A stretch of DNA of 64,000 nt from Cyanidiococcus yangmingshanensis (taxonomy: Eukaryota; Rhodophyta; Bangiophyceae; Cyanidiales; Cyanidiaceae), in NCBI GenBank assembly GCA_013995675.1, contig VWRR01000011.1:1-64000 (forward strand), in the 5' to 3' direction. Below, piece after piece: positions 1 to 11,739 of the stretch. The first letter of the stretch is position 1, and every line of letters starts with the position of its first letter. The position numbers and the translations under genes are program-made. The notes below the pieces were generated by a model. It saw only the letters and a list, made by a program, of their open reading frames with translations. It was not told where the DNA came from and did not search any database.

Positions 1-150
1 CATTCCCCCCATTCCCCCCATTCCCCCCATTCCCCCCATTCCCCCCATTCCCCCCATTCCCCCCATTTCCCCCCATTCCCCCCATTTCCCCCCATTCCCC
101 CCATTCCCCCCATTCCCCCCATTCCCCCCATTCCCCCCATTCCCCCCATT
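1..150. repeat. Telomere repeat array
   Basis: About 16 copies of the 9-nt unit ATTCCCCCC stand head to tail, with two 10-nt variants (ATTTCCCCCC). The opposite strand reads AATGGGGGG, which is the telomere repeat known from Cyanidioschyzon merolae. The C-rich strand starts at base 1, so the left end of the window is the chromosome end. Confidence 0.95.
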
Positions 151-330
151 ATCCTTATTCCACTGAATCATCTCTTACACTCCATTCACCGCCTTTCACT
201 GAATCATCTTTTTCACTCCATTCACCGCAATTCACCCCATTTTGCATCATGTCATCCCATATCCGTTATTCCACTGGGGCATCTCAATAGCCCCATATTC
301 TTTATCTACAGTGTTTCAATGATGACTCGA
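151..330. repeat. Telomere-adjacent degenerate repeats
   Basis: A 36-bp unit that starts with CACTGAATCAT and ends near CATTCACCGC occurs at 161 and again at 197 with a few differences. Further pieces such as ATTCACCCCATT and CCACTGGGGCATC look like decayed telomere-like sequence. No gene is visible. Confidence 0.6.
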
Positions 331-2260
331 GTCAGCACGTTCAATGTCTTTGGGCCATGCACTTCATCGATTCTTCTCTGAACTTTCTGCTTGGATGGCG
401 CTGACCAGGTTGGTGTTCGCCCATAGAATGGTGTTTCTGCTTTGCTTCCCGACTCTGTCTCTTTATGTGGAGATTGTTTTGGTCACCTTGTTTAGCTTTT
501 GTTTCGGTTGCTGTCGCTATCTGCTACCTTTATTATTAGCTCACGTTTTGTGCTTTCTACTTTGATGATGTCGTTTTGTGTTTTTCTCTTGCGTTGTTTT
601 ATATCCGCCAGACAGAGGTGTGCATCTATATTTGTTTACGGACGCTACTAGCTCTTTATTTGTTTAACTCTGGGTCTTTTCTTCGGTAACTATTTAGGTC
701 TAGATCCTTACCAGTAGGTTGCTTCTCGGTTTGGGGAACCGTTTCGTATTGTCAATCTTTGTGCTCTAGTTCAGATCTTCATCCTCAGTGCTATTTCGCC
801 GCCGTTGGGCATGCATACTGGACGCAGCGCTGGCGCACGCCTCGGATTTGGATCGCTCCCAGGGTTACTCGTCGCGGATCATTCGATTCCAGATTCGATA
901 GCGCACCTCCTTGCGCACAACCATCGGATCACACGGTACTCGTTAGGTAGCCCAGGGGTGCTATGCTGGCGCCGCCATCGCCGCCATCGATTCGGCGCTC
1001 CTTGGCCGTTCTGCGATGCCGCCGCTCCCATCCCAGAGGCCCGGCGTCCAACCTGATCTCTTGGATATACTTCACTGGCCCAATGGCGCCTGCTCATCTT
1101 GGATAGGCATGCTGCCGATCGGGGTTGCTTCGGACGAGCCCTCGACGTCGCAGCTGGGACCACAGTTACGATCCTCCACGACGCCGCTGCCTGGCCTAGA
1201 CGCTCCTGCAGGGATCTTTTCCGGTTTGAGACAATAACGAGCTGGCGAATGGCTGCACAACCAAGGACCCATGCAGATCCGAACGATGCTGGTTCGCTCG
1301 TCGACCACAGCATGAATCGTTGGAGACTCGCATAGATCTTCAAAGTTTTCGTTTCGCTCTGACTTACTCTTTTGTGCCCAACTGCTCAAATATAGATTGA
1401 TCGGACCAACTGACTATTTAACATCTCAATAGACCCATGGTTGTCTAGTCTGTATGAACAATGATTGGTATTGGCGCTTTCTCAATATTATTCGAACTGA
1501 CGACATGCTATGCTATGTCGTATTCAATGAATATCAGTTATGGAAACCTCTGGGGAGTAGCGAACAGCACGATCGTTCACCTCGGACACGCTCGGTCGGT
1601 CGGCGATTGAGAACAGCGAACGCATCCTGCGCCGCTGTCGATCGCCAGGCCACGACTGGACTGGACAGCACAGAATTGGACACGACTAGCCGCGACAGAT
1701 CCATCGCGCGGCGCGCATCTCCCGCCAACGCCTAGGCGCAGGCGCACGCGCACGCGCACGCACGCTTTTGCCTGACCGAAAATCGACTCCGGTGGCCACG
1801 CCGCACGAGATCGCCAGCGAGCGCCAGCGTACGATTGAGCGATTGCATGGGAACGCGCGTACGCGCAATCGATGCGCCGCCCCCAGCAGTGATGCGCAGC
1901 CCCCAGCAGTGATGCGCCGCCACCTCTGACGGGACAGCATACGCGGGACAGCTCACCGCGACAAGATCAACGTGACAGCCCCCAAGAAAGCATTCCCTGA
2001 CAGCTCCCCAGGACAGCATCCCTGACAGCTCCCCACGACAGCACCTGCTGCGCCACGGCGTCCTGCGACTGACAGACGGACACGGCGCGCACCCCAGCCG
2101 AGCCGCGTCTGTCGCCAATCCGCGGGTGCCGACCCAGTTCGCCGAGCTAGGGTCGTTTCGTCGGCCACCACAGCGCCAGCGCCAGAACCAGACCAACAAT
2201 GCCATCCGGTATCATCGATCCTAGATCCTCACGGCGCGCCTGACGGAGACGATTTCAGCG
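331..2260. other. Subtelomeric DNA without a recognisable gene
   Basis: Only short overlapping open frames exist here, on both strands, and none resembles a known protein. There is a short GCAC-type simple repeat at about 1736-1765, a 20-bp unit (GCCGCCCCCAGCAGTGATGC) twice at about 1878-1920, and repeated CCTGACAGCTCCCC words at about 1995-2040. Confidence 0.6.
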
Positions 2261-2261
2261 A

Positions 2262-2390
2262 TGGCCGAGAGCGATGCTGATACCGATGCCGATGGCCGAG
2301 AGCGATACCGATGCCGATGCCGATGGTCGAGAGCGATGCCGATGCCGATGGTCGATGGTCGATGGTCGATGCCGATGCCGATTGACAATT
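2262..2390. repeat. Low-complexity GATGCC/GAGAGC repeat
   Basis: The words GCCGATGCCGATGG, GAGAGCGATGCC and GTCGATGGTCGATG are repeated irregularly. The periodic open frames on both strands (runs of DADADG-like or HRHRHR-like residues) come from the repeat and are not taken as genes. Confidence 0.7.
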
Positions 2391-2689
2391 CCGATCGCGA
2401 TGGCCAACAGCGGCAACAGTAGCAGCAGCGACGGTATTCACAGGGATTGCGCAGTTGCCGGTGCCAGCATCGATCACAGTAGGAACCGACGCCATGAACA
2501 CTGGGAACGGACCTATGGTGACTTGACGATCCGAAACGAAGCGACCATGGGCATGCAAAAAAATAACAAAAAAATCTACTCGGCCTGATTCTTACCCTGC
2601 TCTTGAATGGAGGGTTTACCTGAAAAAAATAGCAATACAAAACAGAGTTGGTGCAAAAAAAATTCAGCAACCTGCCTTGTTGGCCTGAG

Positions 2690-2910
2690 CTGAACTGAGC
2701 TGAACAGAGATTACCGGAGACTAACGGAGACTAACGGAGCTGAGTAGAGCTCAACATAGCTGAACAGAGATTAGCATAGCTGAACAGAGCTCAACATAGC
2801 TGAACAGAGCTCAACATAGCTGAACAGAGGTTACCGGAGATTAACTGAGCCGACCAGAGCTCAACATAGCTGAACAGAGGTTACCGGAGATTAACGGAGC
2901 TGAACAGAGC
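2690..2910. repeat. Degenerate short tandem repeat (AGCTGAACAGAG)
   Basis: Variants of AGCTGAACAGAG, AGCTCAACATAG and GGTTACCGGAGATTAA alternate over about 220 bp with a base period near 16 bp. A purine-rich AAAGAA simple repeat follows at about 3070-3105. No coding potential is seen. Confidence 0.75.
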
Positions 2911-3547
2911 TGCGCTGCACCCTCCAGTCGTGGTTCTGTTCGAAGCGGTGCGCAGCACTAGCACCGACACACACGCACGCACCCTGGTGGGACCGGATCA
3001 TGCTCCGACCCCACAGCTCTCAGCAACCATAAAAATCATATGAATCTTTTTTACAAACACAGGGGAACCCAAAAAAGAAAAAGAAAAAGAAAAAGAAAAA
3101 CTGCGCAGCTCAAGAAATAAAGCGCCCAGAGCCGGTGAGATAGTAACTCGCCCTGGAGCTACGACCATTTCTCTCTACAGTTACTGAGCGCACCAGACGC
3201 ACTACAGGCACTGGAGGCACCGGCGAGCGCCTCCGCACACCCACCTGCAGTCGACTGAGCTGAGTACTACCAACACCAAAACCAACACCAAAACTAAAAC
3301 CACCAACAATAACAATAACAACCAGTATTCTAGACTGAGCGATAGCAAAAAAATAAATAATAAAATAAAAAACAAAATGCAGAAACCGACCCAGCCAGAA
3401 ACGATACGTACGACGCGTCGACCAGCTCGCACAGCTGGCCAGCGAGGAATAGATGCATGGATACGCAGCGGCCATCGCGCCACGCTGTCCCGTTGCGGGC
3501 GCGCCCTCGTACCGTCCCTAGAAACGGAGGGACGCTCTCGGGGCGAG
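2911..3547. other. Subtelomeric spacer, no gene seen
   Basis: The stretch holds low-complexity A-rich runs (3070-3105 and 3340-3375) and an ACCAACACCAAAACC-type repeat near 3270-3300. Open frames of 121-141 codons exist but run through the repeats, and their hydrophobic parts are low-complexity. I found no recognisable protein or RNA. Confidence 0.5.
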
Positions 3548-4430
3548 CACCTGATCACCGACGATTTTGGCGAAATCAACAAATCACGCCAAAATGTCCC
3601 TCACATACTCAGCGACAAGAATATAAAAGAAACCGGAGAAAAACTGAAGAACAAGGCCAGAAACCAGCCTCGAGACCCTGTGAAAACACAGCTTCGGGCC
3701 CCGGCTCGACGCTACTGTCTGGCAGACTGGCCCGGGCCAGCCGGTGCCCCCAATCACCGACGATTCTCAAAAACACAGCGAGGCATACCAAACCAGGCCT
3801 GAAGCTACCAATAACACGTGTGTAAAAAGAAACCGGAGAAAAAAAGAAGAACAAGGCCAGAAACCAGCCTTGAGACCCTGTGAAAACACACCGTCGGTCC
3901 CGGCTCAACGCCACCAGTCGATAGACTGGCCCGGGCCAGCCGGTGCACCCAATCACCGACGATTCTCAAAATCACAGCGAGACATACCAAACCAGGCCTG
4001 AAGCTACCAATAACACGTCTGTAAAAAGAAACCGGAGAAAAACTGAAGAACAAGGCCAGAAACCAGCCTCGAGAGCCTGTGAAAACACACCGTCGGCCCC
4101 GGCTCGAGGCCACCAGTCGATAGACTGGCCTGGGCCAGCCAGTGTGCTCAATCACCGACGATCCTCAAAATCACGGCGAGACATACCAAACCAGGCCTGA
4201 AGCTACCAATAACACGTCTGTAAAAAGAAACCGGAGAAAAACTAAAAAACAAGGCCAGAAACAAGCCTCGAGAGCCTGTGAAAACACAGCTTCGGGCCCG
4301 GCTCGGCCCTAATATACGACAGACTGGCGTGGGCAAGCCGGTGTGCACCCAATCACCGACGATCCTCAGACTCTCAACAAAACACACCAAACCGTCCCTC
4401 ACATACTAATCAACAAATATACAAAAAGAA
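3548..4430. repeat. 199-bp tandem repeat, about four copies
   Basis: The marker ACAAGGCCAGAAACCAGCC begins at 3651, 3851 and 4050, and with one change (AACAAGCC) at 4249, so the period is 200, 199 and 199 bp. Each unit also has CAATCACCGACGAT, AGACTGGC with GGGC(C/A)AGCC, and AAAGAAACCGGAGAAAAA. The first and last units are more divergent. The period is not a multiple of three and each copy gives similar short open frames on both strands; these are products of the repeat, not genes. This is typical subtelomeric satellite structure. Confidence 0.9.
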
Positions 4431-4949
4431 AATAACAAAAAACAAAAGAACAACACCTCAAACGCACCGCCAAAACTCTTCAAAAAACGGCTACAGCCCT
4501 GGGCTGACACGCCACAAGAGGCTGCGCCTGGCTGCGCTGGGCTGCGCTGGGCTGCGCTCGGCTAGGCTAAGCTCTCAGCCCTGGCGGACCCGGGCACACA
4601 CCACCCTCGACTGCCCAGCCGTACTCTCTCGAGAGGTCATCAAAATACCCAAAAACTAAAAACAACAACAATAACAATAACAAAAACAGAAACTGAAACC
4701 AGACCAAAAGAAACTTCACCACAAAAAAACTCTACAAAAAAACAAAACAGAACAAAACAGAGAGAAGGAAAACGTCACCAACACTCAACCACAAGCTCAA
4801 GAGCAGCGGACGAGCGCAGACACAACGCCCGATCGAGCTTGAGAGGCGACCTCGATCGCCCAAGGGCCGCTCACCTGTGACCCGCGTGCAGCCGAGCGCT
4901 GCCAGCCAGCATGGAGTGCGTAACCAGGACACACTCTGAAGCCCTAACG
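4431..4949. other. Subtelomeric spacer with short GC-rich repeat
   Basis: A GGCTGCGCTG word is repeated about four times at 4520-4562, followed by A-rich low-complexity DNA to about 4760. No gene is recognised. The right end runs into the decayed kelch gene. Confidence 0.5.
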
Positions 4950-6260
4950 ATAAATAGAAAACCGACTTCTGGTTGATAGGGAGCTTGGCTCCATCGAAAG
5001 GGCCCAGAACAATCATATCCCTTTCAATCACACTCAACACGTTCATCCAAGAATAAGCCAATGCGCTCACCTGAGCACGGCCGGTAATCCATGCCCAGGG
5101 ACACAAACTAAGTTCGAACAATCACGAATCACTCATGTCGGCTGCACAGCTGCTCGAGTCTCCGTAACCTTGTCCGCCAAAAATCTGCAGACTACCCAGA
5201 GCATTAGCAAAGCTTGGGGCGTGACTCCCTCCACCGGAGTACTTGTCCAGAGAGAACTCACCAAAGGTCTTATAGGCTGCAGGACTGCTGGCGCTAGTCT
5301 TCTCAGCTTTGAAAATCCAGGCGGATAAACTTGATTTCTAGGCCCAGCGGTCAATCAGATACTCATTCTGTGCGCTACTGTTTCCGAATCCAAAACTGCC
5401 GAACAACCAGAGATTTCTTTCAAGTCCGTCCACGATGATGACCTGTGACGCGCCAAGGTGCATCGGAGGCTTTCACCCCACCTAGGACGCTTTGGTTGCC
5501 TGGATGGTTGGGCCCAGTCGATCCATTCATTTATGCCCACTTGAGTGGCGAAATGTTGACGGACTGAAGATCAGAAATTGGGAATCTGCTCGAGAGGTAC
5601 TTCTAGGCACTCACCCGCGAACAACCAGACAGGCCTATCTGACGCAGTCTAGAATGCTGCACTGGCTTGTCTTCCAGCTTTATATTCGGGACCACAGGTG
5701 GCTTTTCGCCCGTACACCGCTGCAGCGCCAGCGGTGTCCTTCTGTGCCACCGGGATCCAGCTCCGTCTCGGTTTCTCACGCAACCGCATCTCATTCCGGT
5801 CGCCAACCGGGCCATTCTGGTCACTGCCCAATCCCCCAAACAGCTAGATATGATCAGTGCTAGTCCGCCGGTATGCGCTGAGTCCAAGTCCTCCTGGAAT
5901 ATTCATCGGACTGCCCTGGCGATACATCTTGTATACCCCAGGCTGAGTTACGATTGAACCGCCTCCGATCCACGTCCATTCGATGGTGCTCGTATTGGTG
6001 CACCAGGAGTCATTCAGGTACCCGAGTGATATCGTGCATCCAAGACCAATGCTGCCTATTCAATGAAAAAAGTCGAGGCTCCAACCCATGCGTGGTATCA
6101 GCACGTCTGCTGGGAGCGCTCCAAGCAGAGGTCTGGTTCAGCGTCCCATTCTTCCAGAGTTACTGATCCAGATTCTCTACTGACTCACGTCAAGCTGAGG
6201 GCACGCACAGGGACTGGAGTAGCTGCAACCTACTCAAGTGTCCTTGTTGCCCGCGACAAC
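4950..6260 (-). pseudogene. Decayed kelch-type beta-propeller gene
   Basis: Read on the minus strand, this stretch gives several blades of the glycine-rich kelch family, whose repeat (from memory) runs LNDLW.Y....W.W..G......GVYG....S..N.PG.R.GA..W....LWLFGG.G. Visible pieces are LGYLNDSW, EWTWIGGGS, QPGVYKMY and NIPGG (about 5860-6040), LFGGLGSDQN and AGAAAVYGRK (about 5680-5845), VWLFAGE (about 5600-5630), NLWLFGSFGFGNSS (about 5370-5415), and LQIFGGQGYGDSS then WAWITG (about 5090-5200). The blades lie in two main frames with at least one frameshift between about 5430 and 5630, and in-frame stops sit at 6062-6060, 5846-5844, 5651-5649, 5340-5338 and 5124-5122. At least three of these stops stand where the repeat normally has Trp (TGG to TAG or TGA). 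Ends are approximate. It looks like a dead host gene rather than a spliced one, because the stops fall inside blades. Confidence 0.75.
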
Positions 6261-8652
6261 AGCTGCGCCATTCGATGAGCAAACGCTCCGAATTGCGAGT
6301 GAATCATCCGAAAAATCACCAAACGTTTCTTATGAATGACGATGTATCCTTGTCATGACTAAATAGTCACCGGCACAAGTACGTTCCATGATCAAAGTGT
6401 CCGAACTCTTCACAAAGGTCGAGAAGCGCACGAAATCTGGGATGCGTCAACACCAGTTGCGGGTAGCGCGCACACTCTAGGGGATTCAAACTGAGCATGG
6501 ATGCTGTTAGGTTTTTGGACCACAAGTAAGCATACAAATGTTCGATGTAAAAGTAGGCAAACGAATCTCAAACCTACCATGGACGTACCAGATAGAGATA
6601 CTATAGGATTTCAAAACTGTTTGAAGCGTTTCGAAGACTCTTTACGATTACTTTGGCTCTGGCTGCTGCTCTATGAGAGAGCCACAGAGGCTCTCGGGGT
6701 CAGTCCTATTTCTGTGACTATGAGAACCACTTGTGTTTGATTGGTCCTGTGCTAGACTTACCCCACTGCAGTCTCATCCAAGAGGTTGTAGGTCTCTACC
6801 AGCTGGCTCAACGTTGACAAAGGTATCATAAACACCTTGCAGGACGCTGGCAGACCTGTTTGTCGGACCACTGCTGACAGAAAAGCGTAGTTTGCAGCTT
6901 CGCACGGTTGCCTATGTCATACACTATCTGGAAGTTCAAAGCAACAGGCGCTGTCTCGACAAGCACGATTCGTACACGTTGTTGCTATTCTCAGGTGAGA
7001 GACGCACACTTGGGAGTCCCAGGCTCAGCAACGAGGTCGAGCCCTGGAACCAAAAAAGAACTAAGGGTCTATTCAACAATTATTCATCAAAAGCAGTTCC
7101 GAACTGATGCTCTAGAAGTACGTCTTCTATCCAGAAAATGCATCCGGGCTAACGGTTCTGCTCAAGTGAGCTGCTCGCTCCGAGAATTTTCCCTAGGATT
7201 ATTGGGAGAGCTTTGGCTCAGGCGATGTCCCTGCGAATATTGCAAAAGTACGTCAGAATTCTTTGGCTCTACGAACACCCTAGGACTCTTCTCCGGAAGC
7301 CTCCTGCAAAGTGCCGCGATATTCTACCCGCAAAGGGCGACAGAGAACGAGAGCTCTAGTTCCGAAAATCGTAGTCGCTCTAGCCGCAGAGAAAGAAGGA
7401 TCGGCTTTACTTGGCGTCACTTGAGCTGGAAAACTAGCCCCTCGTTTTCTGTTCCAGATATTCGCTTCTGGTGGAGCGCAGACGAGAGACCGAAGAAATC
7501 ATCCTTCTAAGAATGAGAAAGAAACTAGCTGTATGATCTGGCGTGACTTTTTGAGCTCGGCCTGTCCGTCGGCACCTCACAGAGGATTGTTCTCCACTTG
7601 TTGTCGTATTTTCAGGGCAATTTTTGAAACTCACCTCAGCGCTTGAGCGAGGGTGCGCCTCCTTGCTGGCAGAAGACATTGATCGAAGCAAATATGCCTG
7701 CACACGCTGCTGCCTCGATTGAAAAGTCCTCAATGGCTCACTGGCTTCACAATATCCAAGAGCATCGCACCGTCTCAGAGAACGACTCACCCGGTGGAAT
7801 TCGTCATAGCATCTGAAACCCCTGTCTAGGTACTGGGGTTGCTACACAGACCCCACTCGCTCTGGAGATGATTCCAGTGCTCTCGATCACAAAGTTCGAT
7901 CTGCGAATATTGGGTTTCTCTCAACACGTGGCTGCGTTCGGAAACCGTGCAATTCCTTTCTTCTGAAGCCAAGTGGATGCCTGCCGAGCTGACCCATGCG
8001 CTTCCGACCTGTTCCACAAGTTCTCAGGGAATTCCGGGGTATTTCCCGCATATAGTCACGGCGTCTTTCAAAAGACAATCCCTCAAGGAGCCACCGGAAC
8101 GTCTCTCATTATCCCTCGTTGAACCTGAAAAAATTCAGTCTGGAGTCGATTCGTGTATTTCTAGAGTCTGGACTCCTGCCCGCCTCAGAATGAACTCGTG
8201 TTGATTCGAAAAAGGCCTGGCCATCTTGAGAGGTGCCGTTTAGATACTCAGAACAAGCTCGTGCGCATGCCAGGCAGCATTCGCCAGCAGCACGCGTATA
8301 CTGCGGTATTGTCAGCAAATGCCTCTCTCTTGATCTGTCCCGTAAATGGACTAGCAAAACACGCCTTGCCTACATGAATTACAGAAGCGCTTATAAATGC
8401 CCCTAGAAAGCATCCCCACGAGGATCGACAGCCATAGAAACTTGTCCTTCAGACCGCGTTGGGTGTCACTCAAAAACTCCAGCCGTCCGTAAAGTCGGTC
8501 AACTTGGGTTTTCACCATCGCTGCGAGCTAGCGTTCGGGGTACACAGCGCTCGACGCCCTGTGCACCGGTGCTGTTGGTGCTTTGTACGCGTGAGCAGGC
8601 CTCTGCGAATGTACTAACCTATTTCCCCGGGACGTGGGTCTTGCGTAGGCAG
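6261..8652. other. Gene-free stretch between pseudogene and PEX10
   Basis: No open frame here resembles a known protein. The longest (about 6914-7510, plus strand, about 198 codons from an ATG) is rich in Ser and Arg with no domain I can recognise. Parts may be further remains of a decayed gene, but I could not align any of it to the kelch blades. Confidence 0.4.
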
Positions 8653-10005
8653 ATGACGCCAGAAGCGTTGCCGGCGGTACGCATCCCTGTTGCAAAGCAG
8701 GCAGAAATCGTTCGGGCCAGCGAGAAAGACAGACAAGTGCGGGACGAGCTCGCTCAGGCACTTGGCGACTTGTTGCACGCTAGTCGCGCCATCGCGTGGC
8801 CGCTTTCTCGCTTGAACCGGCAGCGATGGCTACGACAGCTTCCGTCGAGCTCGACAGCTGCGGCTGTGCCTCCACGACAGGTACAGACCTCACTGCCAGC
8901 GGTCGTGCAGCGAATGCTCGCTGAGCAAGCCTCGGCCGAACAGCTGGGACGTTGGGAACCTCTTGGAGCGGCGCCTTCGCCTTTACGTCTAGCGGCTGAT
9001 CTTCTTTTCTACTGGAGCACCGTCGGACGTTGTCGACAAACACCCGGTGAAGAATACTGCGACCTTTTTGAGTGTGCGTACGTATCCGGCGACCGGATCC
9101 GTATCCAGCCTCTATCATGGCGACAACGGGTCGTTCAGGTTCTGGCCTATGCTGGAGTATATTCCCACCAGTTCGTTCTGTATTGGTTTCGCATAGGACT
9201 CCGCCACCTCGACGGACAGCTTCGTCATGGTGCGCTTTTCAAACGGATACTGTCGGGGGAGAGACGCGCAAGGCTTCAGTCGTGCTTGCGCCTGTTTGAT
9301 TCCTGGCTGGGCCGCTGGTTTGTGACCCAGCATGCAGGACGACCAGCTATAACATTCTGGCTCCAATGGCTCGCTCGGTTACACCTCGCACTGTTCTATT
9401 TATATGGCCGCTACTATGAAGTGGCAAAACGTCTTGCCGGGGTTCGGCTCGTGCACATCGGTCGCTCGAGAGCGTACTCACCTCGTTATGATGCACTTGG
9501 ACTTTTGATTGTTTTGCAGCTGCTTCTGGAACCGATCGATGCGTTGCTGCGGCGCCCGTTGTGGAGGCAGAGAATATATGCGCTCGTAGAGGGTGCAGCC
9601 TCGGCGATGCAGCGGCTGTGCGAAACGCTCCATGCTCGGGTCCATGTCTTGATTGGTGAACCGTCGAACGAATCGAATTCGAATAAGCGCAACTCGTTGG
9701 ACGATAGACGTTGTGTTGAACGAGTGCACAGAACGACGGGATCCCTCAAGGACTCTCAAGCGCGAAAGCAGCTCTTGATCGCGAATCAGCCTTCAAAGCC
9801 TCCAGTATCCATGGATGAGCAACAAGCTTCGCGTTATCGGTGTGTATTGTGTTTAGATCGCTGCCATCATCCGACGTGTACGGCATGCGGTCACGTATTT
9901 TGCTGGATCTGCATCTTGGATTGGGTGCGGCAGCAGCGCACGTGCCCCGTGTGTCGCAGCGCTGCCCAGATGACCGACCTGGTCTGTCTCTACGGACTGG
10001 GATGA
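8653..10005 (+). CDS. PEX10: Peroxisome biogenesis factor 10 (RING E3 ligase)
   Basis: A 450-residue protein. The N-terminal part (about 15-330) fits the Pex2/Pex12/Pex10 membrane region: it opens with AEIVRASEKDRQ, matching the start of the domain in PEX10, and has hydrophobic stretches such as VVQVLAYAGVYSHQFVL and LHLALFYLYGRYYEVAKRL. The C-terminus is a C3HC4 RING (397-435) with CVLC, TACGHVFCWIC and CPVC. PEX10 sits in the peroxisome membrane with PEX2 and PEX12 and ubiquitinates the import receptor PEX5 so that it can be recycled. The open frame extends upstream to a GTG at 8569, but the first ATG is at 8653 and leaves the domain whole. PEX2 or PEX12 is less likely because the RING is complete and the N-terminus is PEX10-like. 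Confidence 0.88.
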   Translation: MTPEALPAVRIPVAKQAEIVRASEKDRQVRDELAQALGDLLHASRAIAWPLSRLNRQRWLRQLPSSSTAAAVPPRQVQTSLPAVVQRMLAEQASAEQLGRWEPLGAAPSPLRLAADLLFYWSTVGRCRQTPGEEYCDLFECAYVSGDRIRIQPLSWRQRVVQVLAYAGVYSHQFVLYWFRIGLRHLDGQLRHGALFKRILSGERRARLQSCLRLFDSWLGRWFVTQHAGRPAITFWLQWLARLHLALFYLYGRYYEVAKRLAGVRLVHIGRSRAYSPRYDALGLLIVLQLLLEPIDALLRRPLWRQRIYALVEGAASAMQRLCETLHARVHVLIGEPSNESNSNKRNSLDDRRCVERVHRTTGSLKDSQARKQLLIANQPSKPPVSMDEQQASRYRCVLCLDRCHHPTCTACGHVFCWICILDWVRQQRTCPVCRSAAQMTDLVCLYGLG

Positions 10006-11739
10006 ACTGACCTCGCGCAGCTTTGAGTGCAGTTGATTTGCTGTGCTGAAAGTGAGCGTTGGAGCGATTTCGAACTGCAGCGATGTACGAAGGTTGATGG
10101 ACAACCGCGCAATGGCCTAAAATGCGAGCAACTGGCTCGAGGACGTCGCCGATCCGACTTGGTTGTGGGTCCCAGGGGCGTGCGCATGAATAGCTACATG
10201 GAAAGCGTCTTTGCAGCTCTCTGTCTCAGACTTTTCTTCACGGCACCGCGAGCTGACTGCAATATCTGCATGGCTGATAACCGCTATGACGTCAAGTGCC
10301 AACGAATGATCGCGGACCCTCGTTTCGAAAATTCAACGTGAGCCCATATTCGCGGACCGTCTCCTTGGGGGCTGTTTTGTTCCCGGGAGAACCTCGCAAG
10401 GGTGCGCCCCTCCGTGTTCTTATTTGCCTCTCGTTTGGTCGAGACTCGAGAGCCGTGTTGCTCGAGTCAGAGACGATCAGATGCATTCATGGAGTTCAGC
10501 AGAGCCTCTGATGAGCCCAAAAGCGATACAGCTGTCTGAATCTGGAGGCTTCTCTTCATGCTCGCTGCCTAGGGCAATCCCTGTTTTCGCCACCCAATGA
10601 GGGAACTCGGTAGATAATCGGATCAACAGGACTTGGATCTCCGTCTCACCAAGCTGTCACCAGCAGTGACTCGGAGGTATTCCAGCTTCTTTGATTCGGT
10701 CACAACTGACTGAAAACACAAGATGTGTTGCGATAAACCGAATGACGCTAAACCGCTATCCACACCGACACGAGAAGTTCTGCCTTGTAAACGTTGGTCC
10801 CAACTCTAACCGTCGTGCAGCGAACACGATTTAGGGACTCGCGTGCTCGTTGGATTCTCGTACTCCTTCGGTGAACACAGTCCGCGAATGGACTCGTAAA
10901 GAACCGTCCCGGTATAGACCAGACACGTATACGACTGCTGCGCTTGGTTTACACTAGAATGCGTCCTGCCTCCGGACGCGGCTGCTCGCTTCTTCTCGAG
11001 TAGCGTCAAAGCTTCTCAGCCTCTGCGGTAGCCTATGGAACCTGTCGGTGGACCGATCCTCATCGTCTACGAAAGCGCGTCGAGGTTCGGGCCCAACTCG
11101 TCCTCAATCCACATCTTTCGGCCACCTTTCGAGCATCTCTCCGCGAACCGATACCCGTTCCTGCTAAGGTGACTGAAAGAAGCGGTCGACACGAACGTGC
11201 CCAGTCGGACGGTGCGTTCCACGATAGCCTTCGTCGTAGTCGACCCTTTTTCCGGGCATCTGACCAGATGGTTTAAGGCCCAATAGATCCGGAAAGATCA
11301 CTGAGCATGTTCTCTCCATAGATGAAGCTAGTCGCTTCAATCAATGCGCGAGAAGCCCTCACTCCACCGAGTTCAACGACGCATACCGCCACGAGGCTCT
11401 ACCGTCTCTTCAAAAGTAAGAAAGTCGCCATGAACTGCCCATCTCCATAGTAGAACATCAGCCCTCCATGGATTTGGGATACGCATACAAATGAGCGCGC
11501 CCTGCAGGTCCTAATACGACTCCTGGTTCGATCGTGCTCGCTCCCTAGCCGAAAAGACCGGTAGCGAATATGCAGGAGCCGCAACTTCGTCAGCGCCATC
11601 CAGGTGGCTAGATCTCACAGGCGGCTACTCGGCACAGCTGCCTTGCTCTGAACTTGTCTGTCCACGTCAACGGTAACAGACCCCCTCTGAACTGGTCAGG
11701 CGCCGCTACAGCAAACCCGCGGAGTGTGTAGTGGTATCT
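10006..11739. other. Intergenic, no gene seen
   Basis: About 1.7 kb between PEX10 and the DeSI gene. It has only short frames (up to about 100 codons) without recognisable similarity, and no tRNA-like T arm. The 3' UTR of PEX10 and the promoter of the next gene must lie here. Confidence 0.5.

Noticed and set aside
2274-2670. Periodic His/Arg- or Asp/Ala-rich frames.
   Set aside because: Translation of the GATGCC simple repeat, not a repeat protein.
2762-2785. ACAGAGATTAGCATAGC looks like the U6 snRNA core (ACAGAGA ... GATTAGCA).
   Set aside because: It is one of many variants of the AGCTGAACAGAG repeat here; the other U6 regions and the 3' stem are absent.
3110-4402. Overlapping frames of 84-141 codons on both strands.
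   Set aside because: They follow the 199-bp satellite and A-rich low-complexity DNA and have no ATG-anchored, recognisable protein.
6908-7510. 200-codon plus-strand frame in the subtelomere.
   Set aside because: It starts at TTG (first ATG 6914), is Ser/Arg-rich, and has no recognisable domain.
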